DNA of 38,086 nucleotides from NCBI GenBank assembly GCA_026134025.1, contig JAOQII010000016.1, forward strand, positions 1-38,086. Reading direction: 5' to 3'. The notes beneath the pieces are model-generated. The model had not been told where the DNA came from. It searched no databases and saw only the letters and a list, made by a program, of their open reading frames with translations. Within the stretch, counting starts at the first letter, position 1, and every line of letters begins with the position of its first letter. The position numbers were made by a program, and so were the translations under genes. Shown here one piece after another: positions 16,164 through 24,247 of the stretch. Source of the stretch: Candidatus Syntropharchaeum sp. Lineage in GTDB: Archaea > Halobacteriota > Syntropharchaeia > Syntropharchaeales > Syntropharchaeaceae.

Positions 16164-16837
16164 CAGGTCACCTCCTTTGTGGTTAACTCCAGGCTGAATG
16201 TATTGAATACAAGATCCGCCTCCTCCACCTCACAAGACTTCAAACCCATATTCTCGATCTCCTCTCCTGTGAAAAGCTCATCATAGACCCCTACATTGAG
16301 ACCCTTTTCCATCAAAAGCCTGGTCAAAGCCAGATTTCTGCTGTGGTAAAGCTCTTTCACTCCATCTCTGAATGTTATACCATTTATACAAATTTTCACA
16401 TCGCTTAACGGCTTATTTAACTTCATGCATGCCAGAAGGATCTTCTCAGCCCAGTAATAAATCATCTGATCGTTCAGGGTTCTCGAAGTTCTCAGGAGGT
16501 TTGAACGATCGAACTTCTCTCGTTCTTCCATCGCTTTTATCAGAAACCATGGATAGACAGGGATGCAGTGACCTCCAACCCCGGTTGATGGGAGGTGAAT
16601 ATCACAGTAATCATGGTTTGCATACGCTCTTGATTCATAGAAGTCAATACCAAGCTCATCCGCGATCTTCAGGAGCTCGTTGGCAAGTGTTGCTGTTGTC
16701 ATGGGCGGGACAGTTGTCTCTAAAACCACAATATCTCCTTTTTTAAGGATCTTGCCAACGCTTCTGAAACCACCATCAGCAATAACTGCTGCGAGTGGAA
16801 GTCCCGCCTTCCCAAGACCAATTACCGCGATCTTCAT
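16163..16837 (-). pseudogene. UDP-ManNAc/UDP-glucose dehydrogenase with two internal in-frame deletions
   Basis: The family (WecC-type, about 400-430 residues) oxidises a UDP-hexose to the uronate. Here only 224 residues remain, in one open frame. The N-terminus MKIAVIGLGKAGLPLAAVIADGG is the NAD-binding start. At residue 23 it jumps to FRSVGKILKKGDIVVLETTVPP, losing roughly 70 residues including the rest of the Rossmann fold. At about residue 50 it jumps again to LANELLKIADELGIDFYE, losing about 100 residues that normally carry the PER block and central helix. The catalytic-Cys segment GVGGHCIPVYPWFL (Cys91) and C-terminal UDP-binding domain survive. It overlaps both neighbours (4 bases upstream, 1 downstream). 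Activity looks impossible without NAD-domain residues; a retained scaffold or an assembly error are alternatives. Confidence 0.72.
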
Positions 16838-17283
16838 ACCTTCAACCCCTCTTTGTTGACACGCCCCCCTATCCTGGCTGGGTTCCCATATACAAGTGTA
16901 AATGATGGGATATCCCGTGTCACAACAGAACCCGCCCCGACCATCGCATATTCACCGATCGATGCGCCACGCTTAATCAGGGTATGGGTTATCTTATCCT
17001 CCCTCCATGAATCTGCTCTTGGATAGAGATCATTTGTGAATGTTACAGAAGGCCCGATAAAGACATCATCCTCAATCTTCACACCTTTATAGATCGAAAC
17101 GAAGTTCTGGATCTTTACGCGATCTCCTATCTCAACATCCAGATCGATATACGCACTCTTTCCCACAATGCAATCACGCCCAATCCTCGCCCCTTCTCTC
17201 ACATGGACAAAGTGCCAGATTTTTGTCCCCTCACCAATATTTTCGCTCTCCACAATCGCTGTGGGATGCTTAAAGAACTGCAT
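16834..17283 (-). CDS. Hexapeptide-repeat acetyltransferase (WlbB/WbpD-like)
   Basis: 149 residues of left-handed beta helix, opening HPTAIVESENIGEGTKIWHFVHV and continuing with coils IGRDCIVGKSAYI and IEDDVFIGPSVTFTND, with a terminal GNPARIGGRV segment. This is the family of UDP-2-acetamido-3-amino-glucuronate N-acetyltransferases and relatives. Substrate is inferred only from the adjoining UDP-sugar dehydrogenase. First gene of the amino-sugar operon; the stop overlaps the dehydrogenase start by four bases. No Shine-Dalgarno precedes the ATG, and a TATA element lies about 26 bases upstream, suggesting a leaderless mRNA. Confidence 0.82.
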   Translation of the reverse strand: MQFFKHPTAIVESENIGEGTKIWHFVHVREGARIGRDCIVGKSAYIDLDVEIGDRVKIQNFVSIYKGVKIEDDVFIGPSVTFTNDLYPRADSWREDKITHTLIKRGASIGEYAMVGAGSVVTRDIPSFTLVYGNPARIGGRVNKEGLKV

Positions 17284-17304
17284 TCAATTTATTTATCTTC
17301 GCAC

Positions 17305-17314
17305 ATATTTTTAA
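17305..17314 (-). promoter_or_regulatory. TATA box of the amino-sugar operon
   Basis: The minus strand reads TTAAAAATAT about 26 bases upstream of the ATG at 17283, consistent with a leaderless start. The IS element begins 24 bases further upstream, so it did not split the core promoter but may have removed upstream control sites. Confidence 0.45.
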
Positions 17315-17337
17315 GTCTTTCAGTGCCTGATTTGGGG

Positions 17338-18185
17338 TGTATAGTCCCAAAAAATTTGACTTTAAATACCTTCAAACAACTGATGGGTTATGGCAGACTA
17401 ACAGAGAAGAAGGTAAGGTACATCGTGCGACACAAGAGAAGAGGAAAGAGCAACAGAGAGATCGCATTCGAGATGAGGGTCAGCGTTTCAACGGTCAAGA
17501 GGGTATGGTCTTACTGGCTCACACGCAGAGAGTATTTGCCAATAAGAAAGAGGGGGAGAAAGGTGAAGGAGTTAAGCGAAAAGGAGAAGGAAATAGTAAG
17601 AGAAGCAAAAATGAAATACAAACTTGGAGCGAGGAGACTGGAGAAGGTAATAGAGCAGGTATATGGCATCCACATCCCTCACAACCGCGTCCACAAATAC
17701 TTGCTTGAAGAAGGATTGGCAAAGGAAGAACCGAGGAAGAAGAGAAGAAGGAAGCCATACATAAGGTATGAAAGGGAGCGTTCGATGTCAGCAGGGCATA
17801 TAGACTGGTTTGAGAAGGATGGGATAAAGTTCTGTGCTATTCTGGATGATGCTTCAAGGAAAATCCTTGCAGCAGGAGAATTCAAGAATGCTAACACTGA
17901 AAACAGCATAGCTTTGGTAGATAAGCTTGTTGAGGATTACCGGGGCATCATGCCTTTAGAAGAGCTGATCTCAGACAACGGAAGTGAGTTCGGAGCTCAC
18001 AGAAAGAATGGTAAAAAGGAATGGGACAGCAAATTCAAAAGCCATCTTGATTCATTGGGAATAAAGCTGAGATGCGCCTCATCTGGAGTAGATTGCCCGT
18101 GGAAGTTAGAGCTGGTCTGGCAGCTAAGCTATTGGAGGTGGAGAATGAGTAGGATTTATAAGGTCAAAAATTTCAGGAGTATACA
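17338..18185 (+). mobile_element. IS481-like insertion sequence, about 848 bp, with imperfect terminal inverted repeats
   Basis: The left end from 17338 (TGTATAGTCC, then AAATTTGACTTTAAA) matches the reverse complement of the right end from 18185 (TGTATACTCC, then AAATTTTTGACC). This gives imperfect terminal repeats of roughly 35 bases. No short target duplication is obvious immediately outside. A 9-base direct repeat GGGTGTATA (17335-17343 and 18192-18200) spans the left boundary and lies 6 bases beyond the right one; it may relate to the insertion or be chance. The transposase fills the element. Confidence 0.6.
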
Positions 18186-18189
18186 ATGA
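17383..18189 (+). pseudogene. DDE integrase-core transposase, C-terminal part degraded
   Basis: From the ATG at 17383: an N-terminal helix-turn-helix (KSNREIAFEMRVSVSTVKRVW), a second DNA-binding helix region, then the rve-type catalytic core. Visible acidic residues are Asp141 (GHIDWF), Asp198 (ISDNGSEF) and possibly Glu243 (KLEL). Residues 230-240 read CASSGVDCPW where relatives have a conserved HPQTNGK-like stretch. The last 25 residues (VWQLSYWRWRMSRIYK...) do not look like the family, which normally continues for some 50 residues to an RPH segment. The stop lies in the right terminal repeat. Deletion or frameshift damage is likely, so the copy is probably inactive. Confidence 0.6.
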
Positions 18190-18202
18190 ACGGGTGTATA
18201 TC

Positions 18203-18225
18203 GATTAAAAAAACAGAAAAAATCC
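18203..18225 (-). terminator. Oligo-T terminator after the glutamate synthase gene
   Basis: On the minus strand ATTTTTTCTGTTTTTTTAAT begins 7 bases past the stop of the gene at 18231, a double T-run. Confidence 0.6.
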
Positions 18226-18230
18226 CCCTC

Positions 18231-19823
18231 TCACCCGAGGAGGATCTCATCAAAGCAATCCATATCGATTTCAGCAACCGTCGGAATGCCTGTTACTTCA
18301 CTTGCATGTTCTGTAAGGGCTGCAAGATCGCTTCTGTCAATTAGATCAAGCCTGAACTTTCTCTCGCCTGCCATGAGCTGCTGGAGCCCTACTTTGATGC
18401 GGTTGAAGTACGTGTAGACACCGATCGCACCTGGTGGGATCTTTTTGACATCCTTGCCATACTTCTCTTCAAGCTCACTGTATGCAACAAAGAACTGTTC
18501 TGGATCTGATCCATACTTCTCGGCAAACGAGAGCGGCAATCTACCCTCTTCTGCAAGCTCTGCGAAGTACTGTGCTTTCATACCTGCTGTGAGTGGTGCT
18601 CTTGCCATAGCTATCGCCTTTACCGCAGGGTTGTTGCCGTAGTTACTCATCGCTATACACTTGTAGATCTGGGTCTCGTTCACAAACCCACCTGCAAATG
18701 AGATGTCAGGAACGTACATGCCGTTACTTCGCATAAGTTCGATACCGTGCATCACCTGCGCAAATAGATAGACGGTTGGGACCGAACACTCATTCATCAT
18801 CGGAACAGGGCTCATACCGGTACCGCCACCTGCACCATCAAAGGTTATCTGGTCGATCTTAGCCTCAGAAGCGGCTCTCAGTGTGAATGCGGTTGCAGCA
18901 GGTCTGTATGCACCTGTCTTCAGGAATACCTTCTTTGCACCCTGACTCCTCAGCCATTCAATATCCTCGACAAAACTCCTGTGTTCTGGCATTCCAACCC
19001 TGCTGTGCCGCTCAAATGTCCTGAACGCACCAGCCTTGAACGCTCTCTGAACAGCAGGATCTTCAGGGTCCGGGTTAACGATGTAACCACGTCGCTGGAG
19101 CATGATTGCTTTATCAAGGTCTGATATTCGAACCTCGCCACCGATCGCCTTTGCACCCTGCCCCCACTTTCGTTCGATGATATTAACCTCAAGCTTTGAG
19201 AGTGCATAAACGTCCACACCAAACCGCTGATCCTCGACATTTGTCTGTACACCGACGTCGCCATGCTTACCATCCCAGAAACTTCTGAAGGACTCGATCC
19301 GCCTCGTCAGCTCATCAGAGTGTGAAACTTTTCCCATCTCATCAAACTTCGTTTCAGGATCCATACCGCAGACGTTCTCACCCGGCATGATGATCGTTCC
19401 TGAGATCGCAGCCCCTATCGCACATGAATCCCAGTATCGCCTTGCGACATCTGTTGAGCCAAGACCTGTTATGTAAGCTGGCACAAGCATCGGTATGCCG
19501 CCAAGCTTTGTTGTGACATCCACGTTCGGGAAGGTGGCGATATCGGGGTCTGCTGCAATTCCCTTTGCTCCAACCACATCGGTCATGATCTGGAAGTCTG
19601 ACCAGTCAAGTCCATAATCTTTGTTTGATGATGCTGTACTATCTCCGAACTGCTCTGGCTCTGGATAGAGAACCTCTCTACCTCTGAAAGCCGATTTACC
19701 AACCTCGCACAGGACTGTACATTCCTTTATACAGATCGGACACATCCCACTCGTTGGGTTAACATCCCTTCGCCTTATCGATGTGCCGCTCGTGGATCTT
19801 GCATTTGCATAGATATCCGACAT
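18231..19823 (-). CDS. Archaeal FMN-binding glutamate synthase domain protein
   Basis: 530 residues related to the alpha-subunit synthase domain of GltB: N-terminal Cys-rich stretch MCPICIKECTVLC near 27 that may bind a cluster, then a TIM-barrel FMN domain with VPAYITGLGSTDVARRYWDSC, GGEVRISDLDKA, TFDGAGGGTGMSP near 330 and FAGGFVNETQIYKCIAMS near 395. There is no glutaminase domain, as in the stand-alone archaeal type. It follows an FrhB-like F420 gene by 22 bases on the same strand. Together they fit an F420H2-dependent glutamate synthase, with F420H2 electrons reducing the 2-oxoglutarate/glutamine reaction. The electron source is inference from the neighbour. Confidence 0.8.
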   Translation of the reverse strand: MSDIYANARSTSGTSIRRRDVNPTSGMCPICIKECTVLCEVGKSAFRGREVLYPEPEQFGDSTASSNKDYGLDWSDFQIMTDVVGAKGIAADPDIATFPNVDVTTKLGGIPMLVPAYITGLGSTDVARRYWDSCAIGAAISGTIIMPGENVCGMDPETKFDEMGKVSHSDELTRRIESFRSFWDGKHGDVGVQTNVEDQRFGVDVYALSKLEVNIIERKWGQGAKAIGGEVRISDLDKAIMLQRRGYIVNPDPEDPAVQRAFKAGAFRTFERHSRVGMPEHRSFVEDIEWLRSQGAKKVFLKTGAYRPAATAFTLRAASEAKIDQITFDGAGGGTGMSPVPMMNECSVPTVYLFAQVMHGIELMRSNGMYVPDISFAGGFVNETQIYKCIAMSNYGNNPAVKAIAMARAPLTAGMKAQYFAELAEEGRLPLSFAEKYGSDPEQFFVAYSELEEKYGKDVKKIPPGAIGVYTYFNRIKVGLQQLMAGERKFRLDLIDRSDLAALTEHASEVTGIPTVAEIDMDCFDEILLG

Positions 19824-19845
19824 TTTTTTTCACCTCAACTAAAAT

Positions 19846-20973
19846 CTATATTTGATAAATTTGGGTAGCTACAAGCGGCATGGGAGTTGTCAGACACGCA
19901 TTACAGCGCTTCAGCTGCTCCATCCAGCCACCGTAGTTATTTTTCTTCTTCCTCAGGCTGAGTTTGCGAATCGCTTCGATACCTTTATCATCAATCTCAG
20001 CTGTCTCGATTGCTCCTGCACTTTCTGCAAATCTCACTGCATCTTCACCGCGCTTTGTGCGAATTATGAGCGTTGTCCATCCATCCTCTGATCCAACAGA
20101 GCCGGCTGAGATGTCTGCAAGCTCAGATGCAAAGTCCATACAGACCCTGCATGAATCCCTGACCGTATGCTCGATCTCCTTCATCGGGATCTCAAGCTTC
20201 TCACTGGCAGTCTTGACCACGAACTTGCCCCTGTAAACATCGAACTTAACAACATCCCTGATCGCAATATCGTGTCTCAAAAGAAGCTCAACAAGCTCAT
20301 CATAGTAGAAAGCCTCTGTGCAGAATAGCCCGATCATAAGCGTGACACGTTCACATCCAGCAGTGTAATCCGATCCCCGAAGTGCCTGAAGCATTCGCAT
20401 CGCTTCGATGTTACACGGCATTCCAACAAGCGCGATTTTTTCAAATCCCGCTCGCAAAGCCTGCCAGACACCTTTGATCGATGGGCAGACCGTGTATTTA
20501 GAGCCTGTGCTCATGATGATCTCGGCCGGGGTTTCTGCAACCTTTGGCTCAACTTTCCACTCATCTGTTCGATCTGCAACGACTGCTGCATCGATCTTTT
20601 CATCGGTGATCAATGCGCTTAGAATCGCAGTAACTACTCCACCGCTCTGACCGTTCTCATGAATTTCCCTCTCTGTAGCCTTTGCCGCAATGATTCGGCT
20701 ATGGTATCCTATCCCGAAGTAAGGACTTCCTTCAAAGTACTTCGGGGTGATCTCGCAACCACCGAAACCCTCTCGTGGACATGCGTTCTCACAGAGCCCG
20801 CAGCGCGAGAATGATTTGGGACAGAAGCTGAAGCACGCTCCTCTGGATGTAAGGCCACCACAGCCCTTCTCAAGCATCACCTCATCTTCAAGGTACTGAT
20901 CGAAGTCACTCACCACTTCATAGCATGCACCGCAAAAGCAGCAGACAGGCAGACTCCTCTTATCACTCAACAT
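19846..20973 (-). CDS. FrhB-like coenzyme F420-binding iron-sulfur flavoprotein
   Basis: 375 residues. N-terminal cysteine-rich region (about 12-80) has CCFCGAC and CGLCENACPREGFGGC, fitting at least one 4Fe-4S cluster. The FrhB/FdhB core starts at GQSGGVVTAILSALI near 109, with TGSKYTVCPS, LVGMPCNIEAMRML and IGLFCTEAFYY, and further cysteines in DSCRVCMDFASELAD. Proteins of this family oxidise or reduce F420 with FAD. Placed directly before the glutamate synthase gene, it most likely supplies electrons from F420H2. The ATG has no ribosome-binding site and a TATA element about 30 bases upstream, so the mRNA is probably leaderless. FpoF-like subunits are an alternative, excluded mainly by context. 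Confidence 0.85.
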   Translation of the reverse strand: MLSDKRSLPVCCFCGACYEVVSDFDQYLEDEVMLEKGCGGLTSRGACFSFCPKSFSRCGLCENACPREGFGGCEITPKYFEGSPYFGIGYHSRIIAAKATEREIHENGQSGGVVTAILSALITDEKIDAAVVADRTDEWKVEPKVAETPAEIIMSTGSKYTVCPSIKGVWQALRAGFEKIALVGMPCNIEAMRMLQALRGSDYTAGCERVTLMIGLFCTEAFYYDELVELLLRHDIAIRDVVKFDVYRGKFVVKTASEKLEIPMKEIEHTVRDSCRVCMDFASELADISAGSVGSEDGWTTLIIRTKRGEDAVRFAESAGAIETAEIDDKGIEAIRKLSLRKKKNNYGGWMEQLKRCNACLTTPMPLVATQIYQI

Positions 20974-21000
20974 AGTATCATAGTAGGAAAGGCATTTCCG

Positions 21001-21008
21001 TATATAAG
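21001..21008 (-). promoter_or_regulatory. TATA box of the F420/glutamate synthase operon
   Basis: The minus strand reads AGCTTATATA here, about 30 bases before the ATG at 20973. The core TATATA is symmetric and could also drive the small plus-strand frame at 21024. Confidence 0.5.
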
Positions 21009-21023
21009 CTTTATTGTTGGTGG

Positions 21024-21161
21024 GTGAGGATATACACTTTGTTGGATGTGAGACCTTATCCGCAATACCTTGAGGAGAACGAGCGGTTGTTTGGGATCTC
21101 TGTTAAAGATGAATATCGTGAGCCGATATCACTCATTATCGAGATCAAAACCACCTGGTGA
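21024..21161 (+). other. Possible 45-residue open frame, function unknown
   Basis: A GTG-started frame of 45 codons beginning VRIYTLLDVRPYPQYLEENE, with ordinary composition for a coding region; I recognise no family. It lies about 20 bases after a symmetric TATATA and its stop overlaps the 3' end of the traB remnant on the opposite strand. It may be a gene fragment left by the rearrangements here rather than a functional gene. Confidence 0.3.
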
Positions 21162-21594
21162 GCGCGTCATTCATGACCGCCTCGATATCTATTCCTGTGA
21201 CATTGATCACGATGTATGCACCAAGGAGCGTTCCGATGATGCTCCCAATGTTTGCAAGGGCTGTAACAAGCAGGATTTTGAAGATTGGATTTCGTAAAAG
21301 CTCAGATGGTGTCTCGACATCGATCAATTCCTTCAGATCGCTGGTGGTAGGCGATCTTACCCATGCCTCAACAAGTCCTGCAAACCATCCTGCCGCAATC
21401 ATCGGATTCAGCGATGTGATCCACGCAACAGCGAACGCGGTTAGGGCAGAGAGTGGATGTCCTCGTGCGATCAAAACACCTGTTGCTGAGAGAACTCCGT
21501 TTATAACGATCCAGTATCCGAGCGCAAGAAGCATAAGGTGCATTGAAACTCCAAACCCTCTCCGTGTTAGCGGTACTTTGAGGAGAACTCTCAT
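21145..21594 (-). pseudogene. TraB/PrgY-family membrane protein, C-terminal remnant
   Basis: The 149-residue frame matches only the C-terminal membrane half of TraB-family proteins: ALGYWIVINGVLSATG, GHPLSALTAFAVAWITSLNPMIAAGWFAGLVEA and NPIFKILLVTALANIGSIIGTLLGAYIV, with three or four hydrophobic segments. The N-terminal TraB domain (normally some 200 residues) is missing. A stop precedes the nominal ATG at 21594, there is no ribosome-binding site, and the sequence just upstream belongs to a transposase-like frame. The gene was therefore truncated, probably by an insertion. Confidence 0.65.
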
Positions 21595-21874
21595 CTACAA
21601 ATCCGATTGCTATATCTTCCCTCCTGTAACCTCTCATTTCAAGCTCACTCAAAGTTGCTTCCACCCGATCTTTCAATATCTCTCCAGCATTCTCAGGTCT
21701 TCTGTAATCCTGCGAAACTACTGGATCCTTCTCGCTCTTTAACAGTGACCTGACCTCTTCAAAGTTCCTCCCCTGTATTCGTTCTCCCCTCACAGGAGGG
21801 AATGAGATGGGATAGTGGATAAAGTTTTGCGGGGGACTATAATTCCATCTGGGATCTCTTTCATCTATCAACAA
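21520..21874 (-). pseudogene. Transposase N-terminal fragment joined to the traB remnant
   Basis: From an ATG at 21874 the frame reads MLIDERDPRWNYSPPQNFIH and later REDIAIGFVDESSPQ followed by ANTERVWSF. The VDESSPQ-type strand followed by a VWSF block resembles the first catalytic Asp region of IS630-like transposases. After about residue 118 the frame only shadows the traB remnant, so the element ends near 21520. The N-terminal 80 residues are not ones I can place, and the family call is tentative. Confidence 0.4.
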
Positions 21875-22251
21875 TGGTAATAGGCTGTAATATACAGATT
21901 TTACCGTTTTATCATGGTGTATTTTTACAATGGAAGATACTGTAGTTGGTAAATAGATAAAAGAATGGGTTAGAAGATGTGGTTTATGTTGCGGTGGGGG
22001 AAGGGGTTAAAAGCTTATATCTGTAACCGCAAACTCGAGCGCACCCTGATCATATCCCCTTCACTCCATTCTCCCCAAATGCTTTGTAATACGAAATAAG
22101 TTATATTTAAGATTTTAGATTTACAAAACCAAAAAACTTATTACTAACGAGTATTAAAAAGTGGATAGTTAAAATTTATGTGACGTTAATAAAATGTATT
22201 TATTAACCAACGCATCGATAATATTAAAATATTAATATAATGAGGTATTAG
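21875..22251. other. AT-rich intergenic region before the ABC importer
   Basis: No supportable gene. The left part holds a 7-bp inverted pair TTGCGGT (21989-21995) / ACCGCAA (22026-22032) around a G-rich stretch, possibly an old element end. The right 150 bases are strongly AT-rich and contain the palindromes described next and the promoter of the importer. Confidence 0.35.
22185..22207. promoter_or_regulatory. 23-bp palindrome, candidate operator of the ABC importer
   Basis: GTTAATAAA-atgta-TTTATTAAC is a perfect 9-bp inverted repeat with a 5-base centre, 45 bases before the start of the binding-protein gene. Metal-responsive repressors of the DtxR/Fur type bind AT-rich palindromes of this size. 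A second palindrome, ATATTAATAT, is at 22229-22238. The regulator is not in the window. Confidence 0.4.
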
Positions 22252-23138
22252 ATGACAGGAAAAGCTGGGAGATGGATAACAGGTATAACAATAGTCATGT
22301 TACTTATTGTATCTGTATCGCCCGCATCAGGTATAAATATCTCCCGAACGCTCTCGACAACAGCACCACTTTCTGGTGAAGATATCGACGGATTGCAGGA
22401 GATCGCATGGATATACCTTCACTATCCCCGTACTGTCGAGGACACTGCTGGAAGAAATGTTACGGACTATGCACCTGTTAAGCGAATTGTTGTTCTCAAT
22501 ACCGACTGTGCAAAGGCTGTCAGAATACTTGGAACAGATGATAGGATCGTTGGGATAGCGGATGGCGTAATAACGAAGAAAGAATACTACCTCCCTAAGA
22601 TGAGCGAAGAGACTGTCGTGGGGACGTGGAAGGAGTTTGACTATGGGGCAATCGTCTCACTCAGTCCTGATTTAGTTATAAGCCATGTAAGCAAAGTTCC
22701 ATGGGTTGAAGATAATTTAGAGGCTTTTAATATTCCCGTGGTTGCGCTGGATTTCTATAAACGAGCGACTTTAACCGAAGAAATAGAAAGGCTGGGACAT
22801 CTTGAACGTGAAGAAGTTGTGAAGGAATTTGTTGAGAAACAGGATAAAAGACCCAGGATCTTTCTTGAGCAGTCAAAAGATATGGCAGATCTTAACGAGA
22901 TAGGGACATACGGTCACGGCTCTGCATCAGATGAGTTATGCACGCTTGCAGGAGGAGAACGTCTATGTCACAAGCTGTGAACCGCCCTATGAACTCGATA
23001 GCTTTGTTGGGCTCATACTGGACGAAGCTATTTCATCCAGCCTTTGATCTCGATCCTGAAGCGGTATATGCAGAGTATCTAAAGATGCAGGATCTGGAAC
23101 ATCCCGAATATATGATATTTATCTATCCAGAGATCTGA
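22252..23138 (+). pseudogene. ABC importer substrate-binding protein (iron/cobalamin type), frameshifted
   Basis: The ATG at 22252 follows GAGGT. Residues 8-27 form a signal peptide (WITGITIVMLLIVSVSPASG). The TroA/BtuF fold is visible as KRIVVLNTDCAKAVRILG, VGTWKEFDYGAIVSLSPDLVI and NIPVVALDF. The frame stops at 22980 after CTLAGGE. The family's C-terminus is found in another frame, from about 22985 to 23138 (ALLGSYWTKLFHPAF, DLDPEAVYAEYL, IFIYPEI). Even combined, the protein is about 90 residues shorter than relatives and the middle helical section is compressed, so a deletion and a frameshift are likely. A sequencing error could explain the frameshift but not the shortening. Confidence 0.65.
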
Positions 23139-24247
23139 TGTCACCAGAAACCCTACCCAAAAAAGAAGCAGTAAAAGAAGAATACAGAAGTTTTATCCGG
23201 CAGAGGATTCTCTTCGTCCTCATACTCCTTGTGATCACGCCACTTCTTGTGGGCTATGCTGCAACGCTTGGCTCCGCCGATATATCTGTAAAGGCTGCCT
23301 ATGATGCAATCCTCCATAAGTTCTTTCCTGATCGTTTCAATCCTGCACCAACTGAAAAGCTCGATTCTGGTACGATCGTGACAATCCTCTGGACATTGCG
23401 ACTTCCAAGGATCGTGCTTGGCATCCTTGCAGGGATCGGTCTTGCTCTTGCAGGAGCTGTGATGCAGGCAATACTCAAAAACCCCCTTGCATCTCCTTAC
23501 ACCTTAGGGATAGCATCGGCCGCATCCTTTGGGGCATCGCTTGCGATAATACTTGGGGTTGGATTGGTTGGAGGAGAACATCTCATCATCGCAAACGCCT
23601 TTATATTCGCGATGATCGCAGCGTTACTCATCTATCTGCTCTCGATAAAGAGAACCTCACCTGAGACGATGGTGCTTGCAGGGATTGCGATCATGTACCT
23701 CTTCTCTGCGATGACCTCCTCACTCCAGTATGTGGGAGAGGCAGAAGAGGTTCAGGAAGTGGTTTACTGGATGTTTGGCTCACTCGGCAGGGCAGACTGG
23801 CAATCCTCGTTCCCGTATGGGAATATCGGGATCATCGCGATGGTACTTCTTCTCACAATCCCATATCTGCTCTTGAAGTCATGGGATCTCAATGCTCTGG
23901 GAGCAGGGGATGAGACCGCAAAGAGCCTCGGTGTGAGGGTTGAACGGATCAGAATAACCTGCATGTTCATCGCATCCTTTATAACAGCATCGATAATAGC
24001 TTTCACAGGCACGATCGGTTTCATAGGGCTTGTCTGCCCCCATATAACAAGGATGGTGATCGGATCTGATCACAGGTTTCTTCTACCTGGGACATGCCTC
24101 ACAGGTGCGGTGCTCCTGCTTGCTGCAGATACGGTTGCAAGAACAATTGTTGCACCTGAGATACTTCCTGTCGGAATCGTGACAGCTTTTATGGGTGTTC
24201 CGCTCTTTGTGTATCTTCTGATGAGGCAGAGGGGTGGTTACTGGTGA
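23138..24247 (+). CDS. ABC importer permease, BtuC/FecCD family
   Basis: 369 residues with about ten hydrophobic segments. N-terminal helix near 27-45 (ILFVLILLVITPLLVGYAA), then the family signature LRLPRIVLGILAGIGLALAG near 92 and KNPLASPYTLGIASAASFGA near 115, and later GFIGLVCPHITRM near 295 and the C-terminal PEILPVGIVTAFMGVPLFVYLL. It imports ferric siderophore, heme or cobalamin; substrate cannot be told. Start ATG overlaps the stop of the binding-protein frame (TGATG), and its stop overlaps the GTG start of the ATPase, so the three were built as one operon. The gene looks intact. Confidence 0.93.
   Translation: MSPETLPKKEAVKEEYRSFIRQRILFVLILLVITPLLVGYAATLGSADISVKAAYDAILHKFFPDRFNPAPTEKLDSGTIVTILWTLRLPRIVLGILAGIGLALAGAVMQAILKNPLASPYTLGIASAASFGASLAIILGVGLVGGEHLIIANAFIFAMIAALLIYLLSIKRTSPETMVLAGIAIMYLFSAMTSSLQYVGEAEEVQEVVYWMFGSLGRADWQSSFPYGNIGIIAMVLLLTIPYLLLKSWDLNALGAGDETAKSLGVRVERIRITCMFIASFITASIIAFTGTIGFIGLVCPHITRMVIGSDHRFLLPGTCLTGAVLLLAADTVARTIVAPEILPVGIVTAFMGVPLFVYLLMRQRGGYW

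Noticed and set aside
18073-18153. Alternative frame in the end of the transposase starting MRLIWSRLPVEV
   Set aside because: Only about 26 codons, no ribosome-binding site, inside the IS; probably a by-product of the deletion there.
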